Positions 51,767 through 60,894 are shown, numbered from the stretch's first letter. The stretch is DNA of 64,000 nucleotides from Phytohabitans flavus (GCF_011764545.1 NZ_AP022870.1:7570001-7634000), one strand, 5' to 3'. Numbers and translations are program-made. Notes: generated from the sequence alone by a model not told the origin.

Positions 51767-52639
51767 CTAGCGCACGAGCCGTGACAGTCTGCGATCGGCG
51801 AGTGGCTTCCCGCCGGTCTGACAGGTTGGGCAGTACTGGAGGCTGGAGTCGGCGAACGACACCTCCCGGACCGTGTCGCCACATACCGGGCAGGGCAGCC
51901 CGGTGCGCGCGTGCACCCGCAGACCCGAGCGCTTCTCGCCCTTGAGCTCGGCGGCGCGCTGGCCCACCGAGCGGGTCACCGCGTCGGTCAGGATCTCCCG
52001 GACCGCCGCGTGTAGCCGGGCCATCTGCTCGTCGGTCAGCCGGGTCGTGATCGCGAACGGGGAGAGCTTCGCCGCGTGCAGGATCTCGTCCGAGTAGGCG
52101 TTGCCCACCCCGGCCAGTACCTCCTGGGCGGTCAGCACCCCCTTGAGCTGTCCTTTGCGGCCGCGGATGCGCTCGGCGAACGTGGCCTCGTCGGCGGCCA
52201 GCGCGTCCGGCCCGAGCCGGGAGATGCCCGGCACCAGCGCCGGGTCCTTCACGAGGTAGGCGGCGAGGCTCTTCTTGGTGCCCGCCTCGGTGAGGTCGAA
52301 GCCGGAGCCGTCGTCGAGCCGCACGCGCAGCGCGATCGGACCCTTGCCCGGCTTGAGCGGCGCGCCGCTGTTGAACGAGTCGCGGTAGTGCAGCCAGCCG
52401 GCGCGCGAGAGATGCACGACCAGGTGCAGGTCGGTGTTGGACGCCTCGCCGATGTGGACGTCGAGGAACTTGCCGTACCGGCCGGCGCCGGTGATCTCCA
52501 GTCCGGCGGCCGCGGTCGGCGGCGGGTCGTACGTCTTGAGGGCGCTGAGCGCGACGACCTCGATGCGGTCCACGCGCCGTCCAGCGGCCCGCTCGCGAAG
52601 GTACGCGGCGAGCGCCTCCACCTCGGGCAGCTCAGGCAT
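51767..52639 (-). CDS. Fpg/Nei family DNA glycosylase
   Basis: A 290-residue bifunctional DNA glycosylase/AP lyase. The N-terminus after Met is PELPEVEALAAYL, with Pro2 nucleophile and Glu3; the family Lys is in RYGKFLDV. Helix-two-turn-helix AGVGNAYSDEILHAAKLSP follows. The zinc finger is CPVCGDTVREVSFADSSLQY then CPTC. The end TGGKPLADRRLSRLVR is intact. TACCGT lies seven bases before the ATG. It repairs oxidised bases; whether Fpg- or Nei-type is not clear. Confidence 0.94.
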   Translation of the reverse strand: MPELPEVEALAAYLRERAAGRRVDRIEVVALSALKTYDPPPTAAAGLEITGAGRYGKFLDVHIGEASNTDLHLVVHLSRAGWLHYRDSFNSGAPLKPGKGPIALRVRLDDGSGFDLTEAGTKKSLAAYLVKDPALVPGISRLGPDALAADEATFAERIRGRKGQLKGVLTAQEVLAGVGNAYSDEILHAAKLSPFAITTRLTDEQMARLHAAVREILTDAVTRSVGQRAAELKGEKRSGLRVHARTGLPCPVCGDTVREVSFADSSLQYCPTCQTGGKPLADRRLSRLVR

Positions 52640-52646
52640 GTCACAA

Positions 52647-52652
52647 ACGGTA
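52647..52652 (-). promoter_or_regulatory. -10 element of the Fpg/Nei gene, leaderless type
   Basis: TACCGT with seven bases to ATG 52639. Confidence 0.5.
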
Positions 52653-52672
52653 GCCGGAAATGGCCCGGTCGA

Positions 52673-53122
52673 TCAGAGGCCAAGCAGGTGCAATGCGGCG
52701 AAACCGTCGTCGGCGATGCGGCGGATCAGCCCGTTGTTCAGGTCGCGGTGCTCGTCAAGGACGCTGGCTTCACTCTCCGTAATCCATCGCCACTCGGTGT
52801 GCTTCCCTGGCTCCAGCCGTGGGCGGCCGAGATCGCCGTCGACGCGCACCAGGAAGTCGGTCTCGACGCGCTCGATGCCGTCATCGCCGGTGTACGTGTA
52901 CTCACCGACCGTGCCGAGGACGACCGAGACGGTCCAGCCGGTTTCCTCCTCGACCTCTCGCCGTAGCGCGTCCTCGAGGCCCTCTCCGGCTTCCAGGTGA
53001 CCGCCGACGATGTCCCAGGTGTTGGGAAACAGGCGCCGATCGGGTGACCGGCGCTGGATGAAAATGCGCCCGTCGTCGTCGACGATCAAGGCGCCAGCGC
53101 AGCGTAGAGGCTCCGTGGGCAC
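52673..53122 (-). CDS. NUDIX hydrolase
   Basis: A 149-residue NUDIX pyrophosphatase. The NUDIX box is GGHLEAGEGLEDALRREVEE followed by ETGW, with all catalytic Glu residues. GTG 53122 has TAGATT six bases upstream. It is followed by the Fpg/Nei gene; a role in nucleotide-pool cleaning together with base repair is tempting but not proven. Confidence 0.94.
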   Translation of the reverse strand: MPTEPLRCAGALIVDDDGRIFIQRRSPDRRLFPNTWDIVGGHLEAGEGLEDALRREVEEETGWTVSVVLGTVGEYTYTGDDGIERVETDFLVRVDGDLGRPRLEPGKHTEWRWITESEASVLDEHRDLNNGLIRRIADDGFAALHLLGL

Positions 53123-53128
53123 GGTAAG

Positions 53129-53134
53129 AATCTA
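53129..53134 (-). promoter_or_regulatory. -10 element of the NUDIX gene, leaderless type
   Basis: TAGATT with six bases to GTG 53122. Confidence 0.45.
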
Positions 53135-53229
53135 TCTACCTGACCCGCTTCCGGACAGAACGCAAGTCTTGTAGTTCTGTCTCCGTTCGGGTGACCATGT
53201 CCGTACGGTGCCTTGAGGGGTGATGTGCG

Positions 53230-53622
53230 ATGCGCGTCCGCGATGCCATGTCCAGCCAGGTTCTCGTCGTCGGCCCCGAGCACACGCTGCGCCAGGCCGC
53301 CCAGATGATGGCCACCCGCCGCATCGGATCGGCCGTCGTGATCGACCCCGACTCCGAAGGGGTCGGCATCATGACTGAGCGTGACGTTCTCTACGCCATC
53401 GGCCGGGGCCTCGACCCCGACGTGGAGCACACTTCCGCCCACCTCACCTGGGACGTGGTCTACGCCAGTCCCGACTGGACGCTCGAAGAGGCGGCCGTGG
53501 CGATGGCCCGCGGCGGGTTCCGCCACCTCGTCGTCATGGAGGAGAGCGAGGTGCTGGGGGTGATCTCGGTCCGCGACATCATGCGGGTGTGGGCCGAGCA
53601 GCACACCGCCGCCAACGTCTGA
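53230..53622 (+). CDS. CBS domain-containing protein
   Basis: A 130-residue protein of two tandem CBS domains (a Bateman pair). The repeats are MRVRDAMSSQVLVVGPEHTL with GIMTERDVLYAI, and DWTLEEAAVAMARGGFRHLV with GVISVRDIMRV. Such proteins bind adenine nucleotides. It has no other domain. It is divergent from the NUDIX gene. Confidence 0.93.
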   Translation: MRVRDAMSSQVLVVGPEHTLRQAAQMMATRRIGSAVVIDPDSEGVGIMTERDVLYAIGRGLDPDVEHTSAHLTWDVVYASPDWTLEEAAVAMARGGFRHLVVMEESEVLGVISVRDIMRVWAEQHTAANV

Positions 53623-53715
53623 GGGCGCCGAGGGCCGCCCCGGGTGGCCCGATTTGGCATCCCACGAACGGTCACTTCTCCGTATATCTGTATCGTGAAG
53701 ATCAACTTCGGTCCG

Positions 53716-53721
53716 TACGCT
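53716..53721 (+). promoter_or_regulatory. -10 element of the aminotransferase gene, leaderless type
   Basis: TACGCT with eight bases to ATG 53730. Confidence 0.45.
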
Positions 53722-53729
53722 GTGCAACC

Positions 53730-54824
53730 ATGACCGCCGAGCAGCTGATCTCCTTCGCCCGTGGCGCGCCGTCGCTGGACATCGTCGATGTCGAGGGCCT
53801 CAAGGCCGCCGCCGTCCGCGCGTTCGACGCCGATCCCGGCGGGATCACGGCCTACGGGACATCCGTCGGCTACCCGCCCCTGCGTAAGTGGATCGCCGAC
53901 AAGCACGGCGTCTCCGTCAACCAGGTGCTCGTCACCAACGGCTCGCTCCAGGCCGACGCGTTCCTCTTCGACTACCTCGTCGGGCCGGGCGACGCCGTTG
54001 TCGTGGAGCGGCCGACGTACGACCGCACGCTGCTGAACCTGCGCAAGCGGGGTGGCGAGATCCACGCGGTCACGCTCCAGGAAGACGGCATCGACACCGA
54101 CGAGCTGCGCAAGCTCCTGGAGTCCGGGGTGCGCCCGAAGCTCGCGCACATCATCCCGAACTACCAGAATCCGGCCGGCGTCACGCTCTCCATGGCCAAG
54201 CGCGAGGCGCTGCTCGAGCTCGCCACCGAGCACGAGTTCACGATCTTCGAGGACGACCCGTACGTCGACATCCGCTTCCGCGGCGAGGCGCACCCCTCGA
54301 TGCTGTCGCTCGACGAGACCGGCGTCGTCGTGCACGCCTCCAGCTTCACCAAGACGGTCTGCCCCGGCGTGCGGGTCGGCTACCTCGTCGGGCCGGCACC
54401 GCTGATCGGCGACATCGCCAAGCGGGCCACCAACCTCTACATCTCGCCCGGCATGGTGGCGCAGGCGATCGTGCACCAGTTCTGCGCGTCCGGCGACATC
54501 GACCGCTCGGTCGAGACCGTCCGAGCCGCGCTGGGCGAGCGCGCCCGCGTCCTGGCGACCGCGCTGCGCGAGCACATCCCAGGTGTGCGGTTCACCGAGC
54601 CGGACGGCGGCTACTTCCTCTGGATCGAGCTTCCGGACGACGTACTGGCGGACGACGTCTTCACCGCGGCCGCCGAGCGGGGCGTCGCCGTGGTCAAGGG
54701 CAGTGACTTCCTGCTGGAGGGCGGGGAGCACGCGCTGCGCCTGGCGTACTCCGCCGTGACCGTGGATCAGATCGAGGAAGGCGTACGCCGGCTCGCCGCC
54801 GCGGTCCAGGCCGTCCGAGGCTGA
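53730..54824 (+). CDS. PLP-dependent class I/II aminotransferase
   Basis: A 364-residue fold-type I aminotransferase. ARGAPSLDIVDVEGLKAAAV opens the protein; TNGSLQADAFLFDYLVGPGD, IPNYQNPAGVTLSMAKREAL and EDDPYVDIRF are cofactor contacts. The PLP lysine is in HASSFTKTVCPGVRVGYLVG. It is closest in plan to 2-aminoadipate/LysN-type or valine/alanine aminotransferases without the GntR domain. A hairpin terminator follows. The substrate cannot be fixed. Confidence 0.92.
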   Translation: MTAEQLISFARGAPSLDIVDVEGLKAAAVRAFDADPGGITAYGTSVGYPPLRKWIADKHGVSVNQVLVTNGSLQADAFLFDYLVGPGDAVVVERPTYDRTLLNLRKRGGEIHAVTLQEDGIDTDELRKLLESGVRPKLAHIIPNYQNPAGVTLSMAKREALLELATEHEFTIFEDDPYVDIRFRGEAHPSMLSLDETGVVVHASSFTKTVCPGVRVGYLVGPAPLIGDIAKRATNLYISPGMVAQAIVHQFCASGDIDRSVETVRAALGERARVLATALREHIPGVRFTEPDGGYFLWIELPDDVLADDVFTAAAERGVAVVKGSDFLLEGGEHALRLAYSAVTVDQIEEGVRRLAAAVQAVRG

Positions 54825-54844
54825 TTCGCATCCCAGCAAGACGC

Positions 54845-54877
54845 CGGGGCGCAGCGGAGTGATTCCGCGGCGCCCCG
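54845..54877 (+). terminator. Intrinsic terminator of the aminotransferase gene
   Basis: CGGGGCGC and GCGCCCCG flank an inner GCGGA/TCCGC stem; AATTATTCT follows. Confidence 0.8.
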
Positions 54878-55289
54878 CAATTATTCTGTCGGATTTCCGA
54901 CAATGTGCCATCGTCACCGGCCCGGGGTTCCCCTAGGGCCGGCTAACGGATCACAATGCTGCGAGCAATCGCTATGCGGTTGACCCCATAAGCAAAACCC
55001 CCGCCCCCATCGGCGCCGGGTGGGCCGCTCGCACCCCCCACCCCCGACGCGGCCGGTCCACCTGGCGCCTCAGCCATCAAGCGGTACAGCTCCCTCCCCG
55101 CAAGCAGGGCATCTCTCTCGCCAGGGGCGCCCGCAGGGGCTGGCCGGGCGGATCTTTCGCGAACGCTGCAACGGTCCGGATGGCGACCGGCGGCGCCCAC
55201 GGACGGCTGCATACAACGTCGGTATGCGACCCTCAGGAGCGCGCCGGTCTGAGACGGGCGGGAGCCGTGATGCATAGGAAGATGGATGT
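54878..55289. other. Gene-poor stretch upstream of corA with two hairpins
   Basis: About 410 bases without a convincing gene. It holds a nested inverted repeat at 54917-54942 (CCGGCCC...GGGCCGG around GGGGTTCCCC) and GCATAC/GTATGC at 55209-55227, about 60 bases before corA. A minus-strand frame of 137 codons (54943-55356) covers it but has no supported start and overlaps corA, so I do not call it. The corA promoter or leader should be here. Confidence 0.4.
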
Positions 55290-56438
55290 ATGGCGGATGA
55301 GGGCGCCCCGCGCGCGGACGGGGTAGCGCGGCCACTGGCTCGCACCTGGGCCGCACCCGTTCGGCGAGCGATGACCAAGATGCTGAGCCCGGTCGAGGCG
55401 CCGGCCCGGCGGGAGCACACGCCCCCCTCGGTGCGGAGTTCGATCGTCGACTGCGCCCTCTACATCGATGGCGAGCGCCAGCCCGGCACGTGGCACTACG
55501 CGGAGGCGCTGGCCGCGGCCCGCCGGGAGAAGCAGCGGCACGCGTTCGTCTGGCTGGGGCTGCACGAGCCGGGCGCCGCCGAGATGGCCGACATCGCCGA
55601 GACGTACGGGCTGCACGAGCTCGCCGTCGAGGACGCGGTCAAGGCGGAGCAGCGCCCCAAGCTGGAGCAGTTCGGCGAGGTGAGTTCGCTGGTGCTACGT
55701 ACCGCCCGCTATGTCGGCGAGGGCGAGCTGACCGAGACGTCCGAGGTGGTGGAGACCGGGCAGGTGATGCTCCTGATCGGTCCGGCCTTCGTGATCACCG
55801 TCCGGCACGGCGACGCCTGCCGGCTCACCCCTGTCCGGGCCGACCTGGAGAGCAAGCACGACCTGCTCGCCCAGGGGCCGTGGTCGGTGGCGTACGCGGT
55901 GACCGACCGGGTCGTCGACCTCTACGTGGAGGTGGCCGACCAGGTCGAGGTCGACCTCGACCTGCTGGAGGCGGAGGTCTTCGGCCGCCACTCGCACGGG
56001 CGGATCCAGCGGATCTACCAGATGAAGCGGGAGCTGGTGGAGTTCAAGCGGGCGGTGATGCCGCTCCAACGACCCCTGATCACGCTGACCGCGCAGGTCA
56101 ACCGCGATGTGCCGAAGGAGATCCGGCGCTACTTCCGGGATGTACAGGACCACCTGACCCGTACCGTCGAACAGATCAATTCGTACGACGACCTGCTCAA
56201 CTCGGTGCTCCAGGCGCGGCTGGCACAGGTGACGGTCGATCAAAACAACGACATGCGCAAGATCGCGGCGTGGGCCGCCATCGCCGCCGTGTGGACCGCG
56301 ATCGCCGGCATCTATGGCATGAACTTCACACACATGCCGGAGCTGACCTGGACCTACGGCTATCCCGTGGTGCTGGCGCTGATGCTGAGCATCTCGCTCG
56401 GGCTCTACCGCTTCTTCAGGAAGAACGGCTGGCTCTAG
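55290..56438 (+). CDS. corA: CorA family magnesium/cobalt transporter
   Basis: A 382-residue divalent cation channel subunit. A long cytoplasmic alpha/beta domain is followed by two C-terminal helices; the pore signature YGMNF is in AIAGIYGMNFTHMPELTW between them. The charged C-terminus RFFRKNGWL is typical. ATG 55290 has a GGAAG ribosome site; ATG 55371 is an alternative. A leader of over 400 gene-free bases precedes it. Confidence 0.93.
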   Translation: MADEGAPRADGVARPLARTWAAPVRRAMTKMLSPVEAPARREHTPPSVRSSIVDCALYIDGERQPGTWHYAEALAAARREKQRHAFVWLGLHEPGAAEMADIAETYGLHELAVEDAVKAEQRPKLEQFGEVSSLVLRTARYVGEGELTETSEVVETGQVMLLIGPAFVITVRHGDACRLTPVRADLESKHDLLAQGPWSVAYAVTDRVVDLYVEVADQVEVDLDLLEAEVFGRHSHGRIQRIYQMKRELVEFKRAVMPLQRPLITLTAQVNRDVPKEIRRYFRDVQDHLTRTVEQINSYDDLLNSVLQARLAQVTVDQNNDMRKIAAWAAIAAVWTAIAGIYGMNFTHMPELTWTYGYPVVLALMLSISLGLYRFFRKNGWL

Positions 56439-56449
56439 CTAGGCGCGGA

Positions 56450-56478
56450 CCGGCGGGGCCCCGGACAGGCCCCGCCGG
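56450..56478. terminator. Hairpin between corA and the converging gene
   Basis: CCGGCGGGGCC and GGCCCCGCCGG form a perfect 11-base-pair stem with a seven-base loop. Confidence 0.75.
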
Positions 56479-56484
56479 TAACGG

Positions 56485-57066
56485 TCAGCGACGGCCCTTG
56501 GTCGTGTCGACGACGCCGTCGAGCGTCTCGGAGGCGATCGTCCCGTTCATCGTCGGGTCGACCGTTCCGTCCATCTTCTCGTCGGCGTCGGCAGCGATCG
56601 GCCCCATCGCCTGGCTGGGGTCGTACTCCTGCCACTGCTGAAGCTTGCGACGGCGCATGACCAGCGCGCCCGTCGCACCCATCGCGGCTCCGGCGACCAT
56701 CAGCCCGGCCAGCATCGGCCAACGCCTGCGGGACGTCCGCGACTCCCTCTTGGGAGTGACCGCCCGCATCTTGGCGGCGCCGGCCCGGCCCGCACTGCGC
56801 CCAGCCCGCTTGGTGGTGCGGCCGGCCTCACGAGCGCCCTCCGCCGCGGCTGCGGCCAGCGGCCCGAGCGCCGCCAACGTGGACTCCCACCCGTGTGACG
56901 CGCCATCCCGGACCCGCTGCATGCCATCGGCTGCCTTCGGGCCCATCGTCTCACCTACGCCGCCCGCGGCATGCGTGGCGGCCTGCATGAAGTGATCGAA
57001 ACTCTCGCCCAGCTCAGCCTTGACCAACTGGCTACGCGTCTGGTTGCGCCGCGCAAATCCGAGCAC
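56485..57066 (-). CDS. Single-helix membrane-associated protein, unknown function
   Basis: A 193-residue protein from GTG 57066 with GGAGG upstream. An amphipathic, Ala/Gly-rich N-terminal half includes a basic stretch (RTTKRAGRSAGRAG). One membrane helix (WPMLAGLMVAGAAMGATGAL) follows, then a 55-residue acidic tail. It is divergent from the cyclophilin gene. No family is recognised. Confidence 0.75.
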   Translation of the reverse strand: MLGFARRNQTRSQLVKAELGESFDHFMQAATHAAGGVGETMGPKAADGMQRVRDGASHGWESTLAALGPLAAAAAEGAREAGRTTKRAGRSAGRAGAAKMRAVTPKRESRTSRRRWPMLAGLMVAGAAMGATGALVMRRRKLQQWQEYDPSQAMGPIAADADEKMDGTVDPTMNGTIASETLDGVVDTTKGRR

Positions 57067-57184
57067 CGATACCCACCTCCTCGCCTTTCTACCCAGTCAT
57101 CCTGCCTCTTCGGATGCCTTCGCACTGCCGGAACGGGCACATGGGAGGATCCGCATTGAACTGACCAACAACCGAGGAGTACCC

Positions 57185-57718
57185 GTGGCTGACGCTCTCT
57201 ACGCCACCCTGCACACCAACCACGGCCCTATCAGGTTGGAGCTCTTCCCCAACCACGCGCCGAAGACGGTCGAGAACTTCGTGGGGCTCGCCAAGGGCAC
57301 GAAGGCCTACACCGACCCGACGACGGGGCAGCCGGGCTCGGGGCCGTACTACAACGGCACGCTCTCGCACCGCGTGATCAGCGGCTTCATGGTCCAGATG
57401 GGTGACCCGACCGCCACCGGCCGGGGCGGACCGGGCTACACGTTCCCGGACGAGATCCACCCCGAGCTGTCCTTCGACCGCCCGTACCTGCTGGCCATGG
57501 CGAACGCCGGGCCGGGCATCAACAACGAGGGCACGAACGGCTCGCAGTTCTTCATCACGGTCGGCCCGACGCCGCACCTGAACCGGCGGCACACGATCTT
57601 CGGGCAGGTCGCGGACGAGGCGTCGGCCAAGGTCGTCGACTCGATCGCGAACACTCCGACCGCCGGCGACCGCCCCGTCAACGACGTGGTCATCGAGCGC
57701 GTCGAAATCGAAGGCTGA
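57185..57718 (+). CDS. Peptidyl-prolyl cis-trans isomerase, cyclophilin type
   Basis: A 177-residue cytoplasmic cyclophilin. LSHRVISGFMVQMGDPTATG carries the catalytic Arg-Phe-Gln region; NEGTNGSQFFITVGPTPHLN and HTIFGQVAD complete the active site. It catalyses proline isomerisation during folding. GTG 57185 has GAGGAG five bases upstream; the frame is open upstream but that part overlaps the divergent gene. Confidence 0.95.
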   Translation: MADALYATLHTNHGPIRLELFPNHAPKTVENFVGLAKGTKAYTDPTTGQPGSGPYYNGTLSHRVISGFMVQMGDPTATGRGGPGYTFPDEIHPELSFDRPYLLAMANAGPGINNEGTNGSQFFITVGPTPHLNRRHTIFGQVADEASAKVVDSIANTPTAGDRPVNDVVIERVEIEG

Positions 57719-57722
57719 CAGG

Positions 57723-57728
57723 TACCTT
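57723..57728 (+). promoter_or_regulatory. -10 element of the rhomboid gene, leaderless type
   Basis: TACCTT with seven bases to ATG 57736. Confidence 0.5.
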
Positions 57729-57735
57729 TGCCTCT

Positions 57736-58665
57736 ATGAGTGAGTCTCCCGTGACCGTGCCGGTCTGCTACCGCCACCCGTCGCGCGAGACGTATGTCCG
57801 GTGCGTCCGGTGTGACCGGCCGATTTGCCCGGACTGCATGCGAACGGCCTCCGTCGGGCACCAGTGCCCGGAGTGCGTGGCCGAGGGACGACGCACCCAG
57901 CGACCGGCGCGCACCGCCTTCGGGGGCAGTGCCGCCGGTCGTGAGGGGTACGTCACAAAGGTGCTGATCGGCCTCAACGTCCTGGTGGCGCTGATCGGCG
58001 TCGCCTTGGCCGGTTCGAGTTCGCTCTTCGACGGCGGGCTCTTCACCAGTGGCGGTCGCCTCCAGGCGATCGGCGGGGTGGTGGCCCACTCGGTCACCGT
58101 CAACAACCAGGGCGTGTTCCTGGGCAACATCCCGGGCTTCGGCGACGTCTATCCCGGCGTCGCGGACGGGGCCTACTACCGCCTGATCACGGCGATGTTC
58201 ATCCACTATGGGCTCGTCCACCTCGCGTTGAACATGTGGGCGCTCTGGATGCTCGGCCGCAACCTGGAGGCGGTGCTCGGGCCGCTCCGCTTCCTCGCGC
58301 TCTACCTGCTGGCCGGCCTCGGTGGCAACGTCGCCTGCTACCTGATCACCCCCGACAGCCTCGCCGCCGGCGCGTCCACCGCGGTCTTCGGGCTCTTCGC
58401 GGCGTTCTTCATAGTCCTGCGCAGACTCGGGCGGGACACTTCGGCCGTCATCGGCATCCTCGTGGTCAACATCGTGCTGACCTTCGCCGTGCCTGGGATC
58501 TCGATCGCCGGCCACCTCGGCGGCCTCGTCGTCGGGAGCATTGTCGGTGCCGTCATGGCGTACGCGCCAGCGGCGCGCCGGACACTGGTGCAGGCCGGGG
58601 GCAGCGGGGCGGTGCTCGTGGCGCTCGTGCTCCTAACGCTGCTACAGACGTCCGCCCTCACGTAA
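57736..58665 (+). CDS. Rhomboid family intramembrane serine protease with N-terminal zinc finger
   Basis: A 309-residue protein. The N-terminus holds a B-box-like zinc finger with cysteines in VCYRHPSRETYVRCVRCDRP, ICPDCMRTAS and HQCPEC. Six or seven membrane helices follow. HLALNMWALWMLG is the conserved loop/TM2, the catalytic Ser is in AGASTAVFGLFAA and the catalytic His in SIAGHLGGLVVG. Substrates are unknown. The gene runs 24 bases into the converging PH-domain gene. Confidence 0.95.
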   Translation: MSESPVTVPVCYRHPSRETYVRCVRCDRPICPDCMRTASVGHQCPECVAEGRRTQRPARTAFGGSAAGREGYVTKVLIGLNVLVALIGVALAGSSSLFDGGLFTSGGRLQAIGGVVAHSVTVNNQGVFLGNIPGFGDVYPGVADGAYYRLITAMFIHYGLVHLALNMWALWMLGRNLEAVLGPLRFLALYLLAGLGGNVACYLITPDSLAAGASTAVFGLFAAFFIVLRRLGRDTSAVIGILVVNIVLTFAVPGISIAGHLGGLVVGSIVGAVMAYAPAARRTLVQAGGSGAVLVALVLLTLLQTSALT

Positions 58666-59064
58666 GGGCCCGAGCGCGGCGGCCACCTCAGAGGGCGGCG
58701 CGCCAAGGTCGTACTCGCTGAAGAGGTGTATCGACTCGCCCGCGTCGATCTCCAGTGTCTCGGTGCGGATGCCGCGCCTCGGCCGGGTGTCCACCCGTAC
58801 CCGCTCGATCTGCGACCAGGCCAGGCGACGGCGGCCGGCGAACCCCGCGACAAGCGTGACCCCGTCGGGGTCGGCGGCGAGTCGCACCGGCGCGAGCAGG
58901 TCGCGCGAGGCCCAAATGGCGAGGGCGGCTGCCACGGCGGCGGCCAGCACGAGGCGGACCGCGTCGCCGTCGGCGAAGAGGATGCCGACGGCCAGGAGCG
59001 CGGCGGCCACGGCCAGCTTTGCGGCGGGCACCTTCCGGGGCACACGCCAGGTAAGGGCGTCCAT
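58642..59064 (-). CDS. PH domain-containing membrane protein
   Basis: A 140-residue protein with two adjacent helices (AAKLAVAAALLAVGILF and AVRLVLAAAVAAALAIW) and a C-terminal bacterial PH-like domain (VTLVAGFAGRRRLAWSQIER, VRVDTRPRRGI). Actinobacterial proteins of this plan are common and uncharacterised. Confidence 0.86.
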   Translation of the reverse strand: MDALTWRVPRKVPAAKLAVAAALLAVGILFADGDAVRLVLAAAVAAALAIWASRDLLAPVRLAADPDGVTLVAGFAGRRRLAWSQIERVRVDTRPRRGIRTETLEIDAGESIHLFSEYDLGAPPSEVAAALGPLREGGRL

Positions 59065-59134
59065 GCGCCAATTTTGGCCTGGGCGGCGCGACCGCTCTCG
59101 GACCGGGCGCTACCGGAGAGTAATGTCCATCAGT

Positions 59135-60268
59135 ATGAGGGACGCGGTCATCGTCGGCGCGGTGCGCACCCCGGTCGGGCGGCGCAAGGGCGGCCTTTCC
59201 GAGATCCATCCGGTGGACCTGTCGGCGCACGTGCTGCGCGCTCTCGCCGAGCGCACCGGCCTCGACCCGGCGCACGTCGACGACGTGTTCTGGGGCTGCG
59301 TCTCGCAGATCGGCGAGCAGTCCTGGAATATCGGCCGCAATGCCGTCCTCGGCGCGGGCTGGCCGGAGTCGGTGCCGGGCACCACAATCGACCGCCAATG
59401 CGGCTCCAGCCAGCAGGCCGTGCACTTCGCCGCCGCGACGGTCCTTTCGGGCCAGGCCGACCTCGTCGTGGCCGGCGGCGTCGAGTCGATGACGCGGGTG
59501 CCGATGGGTTCCAGCGCGGCCGGCCAATGGGCGTTCGGCGACGGCGTGCGCGAGCGCTACGGCGACGCCGGCTTCAGCCAGGGCGTCGGCGCCGAGATGA
59601 TCGCCGAGCGGTGGGCTTTCTCCCGGTCGCAGATCGACGAGTACTCGCTGGCCAGCCACCAGAAGGCGGCCGCGGCGCAGGACGCCGGCGCGTTCAAGGC
59701 GGAGATCTCGCCGATCGGGCCGATCGACGCGGACGAGGGCATCCGGCGGGACACCTCGCTGGCGAAGCTTGCCGAGCTGGCCACCCCGTTCAAGGCCGAT
59801 GGTGTGGTCACCGCCGGCTCCGCGTCGCAGATCTCCGACGGCGCCGCCGCGCTCGCCGTCACCACGAGCGACTGGGCACGCGAGCACGGCCTGCGGCCGC
59901 TCGCCCGCGTCCACACCGCGGTGGTCGCCGCCGACGACCCGGTCATCATGCTCACCGCGCCGATCCCGGCCACCGCGAAGGCGCTGCGCCGCGCCGGGCT
60001 GGGCATCGAGGAGATCGGTGTGTACGAGGTGAACGAGGCGTTCGCCCCGGTGCCGCTGGCCTGGCTCGCGGAGACGGAGGCGGATCCCGGGCGGCTCAAC
60101 CCGCGGGGCGGGGCGATCGCGCTGGGCCACCCGCTGGGCGGCTCTGGCGCCCGCATCATGACCACGATGCTCCAGCACATGCGGGACAACGGGATCCGCT
60201 ACGGACTCCAGACCATGTGCGAGGGCGGTGGCATGGCCAACGCAACGATTCTGGAACTTCTACAGTGA
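59135..60268 (+). CDS. Thiolase family acetyl-CoA C-acyltransferase
   Basis: A 377-residue thiolase. The acyl-accepting Cys is in TTIDRQCGSSQQAVHFAA; EVNEAFAPVP, ALGHPLGGSGARIM and the second Cys in TMCEGGGMANATILE complete the active site. MRDAVIVGAVRTPVGRRKGG is the usual N-terminus, so ATG 59135 is chosen; ATG 59123 is four codons upstream. It acts in fatty-acid degradation or acetoacetyl-CoA formation; no partner beta-oxidation genes adjoin it. Confidence 0.95.
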   Translation: MRDAVIVGAVRTPVGRRKGGLSEIHPVDLSAHVLRALAERTGLDPAHVDDVFWGCVSQIGEQSWNIGRNAVLGAGWPESVPGTTIDRQCGSSQQAVHFAAATVLSGQADLVVAGGVESMTRVPMGSSAAGQWAFGDGVRERYGDAGFSQGVGAEMIAERWAFSRSQIDEYSLASHQKAAAAQDAGAFKAEISPIGPIDADEGIRRDTSLAKLAELATPFKADGVVTAGSASQISDGAAALAVTTSDWAREHGLRPLARVHTAVVAADDPVIMLTAPIPATAKALRRAGLGIEEIGVYEVNEAFAPVPLAWLAETEADPGRLNPRGGAIALGHPLGGSGARIMTTMLQHMRDNGIRYGLQTMCEGGGMANATILELLQ

Positions 60269-60399
60269 ACTTTTCTCAACTCGGGCGACGCGGCGTCTGA
60301 CCTGCCCCTTTACCGCAGGCAGGGCGCACCTCGGGGAGGCAGAAAAAGGTTCACCGTGCAACCCGCGTCACATACCGTTAGCAAGTCGTTAAACGCGGC

Positions 60400-60894
60400 A
60401 TGGACGTGTTCTCCCGAACGTTCTTGCCCGCCGCCGCTGAGGCTGGCGTGGCCATCTCCACCGTGAGCCGCCACATGCCCGTCTTCCGACGGTGCGTAGA
60501 GGCCGACGACGCGACGGTCCTGGTCACCCGCTGCCTCCGGCCCGACCGCCCCATGCAGGGCGAGTTTCTGCTGCTGCTGACATACCGGCGCTTGGTGGTG
60601 ACCCAGGAGACCCGTGTGTTCCACCGGCTCCGCCTGCACCTGAACACCGAGCTTCGACACCTCAGCAACGTCACCTGGAATCCGGACCCGCGGGTCGCCG
60701 CGGTGGAGCTCGCCGCCACCGCGGTCGACGGCATCCGCGAAAGGTTCTGGATCAAGACCGGTCACCCAAAGCAGGTCTGGCACCTGGACGCGCTACTCAG
60801 CCACGTCTTCCGTCCCCGTTTGGTGGCCGAGCGCGCCCGGCAGGCACCTCGCGTAACAGCGCTGGAAACGCTGCGCGTGCCGGCTGCCGCCTGA
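60400..60894 (+). CDS. Uncharacterised PH-like protein
   Basis: A 164-residue soluble protein. QGEFLLLLTYRRLVVTQETR followed by LHLNTELRHLSNVTWNPDP resembles bacterial PH-type (YokE-like) folds: a strand-turn-strand with basic residues. No catalytic motif is seen. A TTCACC / 17 bases / TACCGT promoter-like pair lies at 60351-60379, giving a leader of roughly 20-25 bases. Function unknown. Confidence 0.65.
   Translation: MDVFSRTFLPAAAEAGVAISTVSRHMPVFRRCVEADDATVLVTRCLRPDRPMQGEFLLLLTYRRLVVTQETRVFHRLRLHLNTELRHLSNVTWNPDPRVAAVELAATAVDGIRERFWIKTGHPKQVWHLDALLSHVFRPRLVAERARQAPRVTALETLRVPAAA

Noticed and set aside
54943-55356. 137-codon minus-strand frame in the gap before corA
   Set aside because: No ribosome site or promoter, overlaps corA, Pro/Gly/Ala low-complexity composition.
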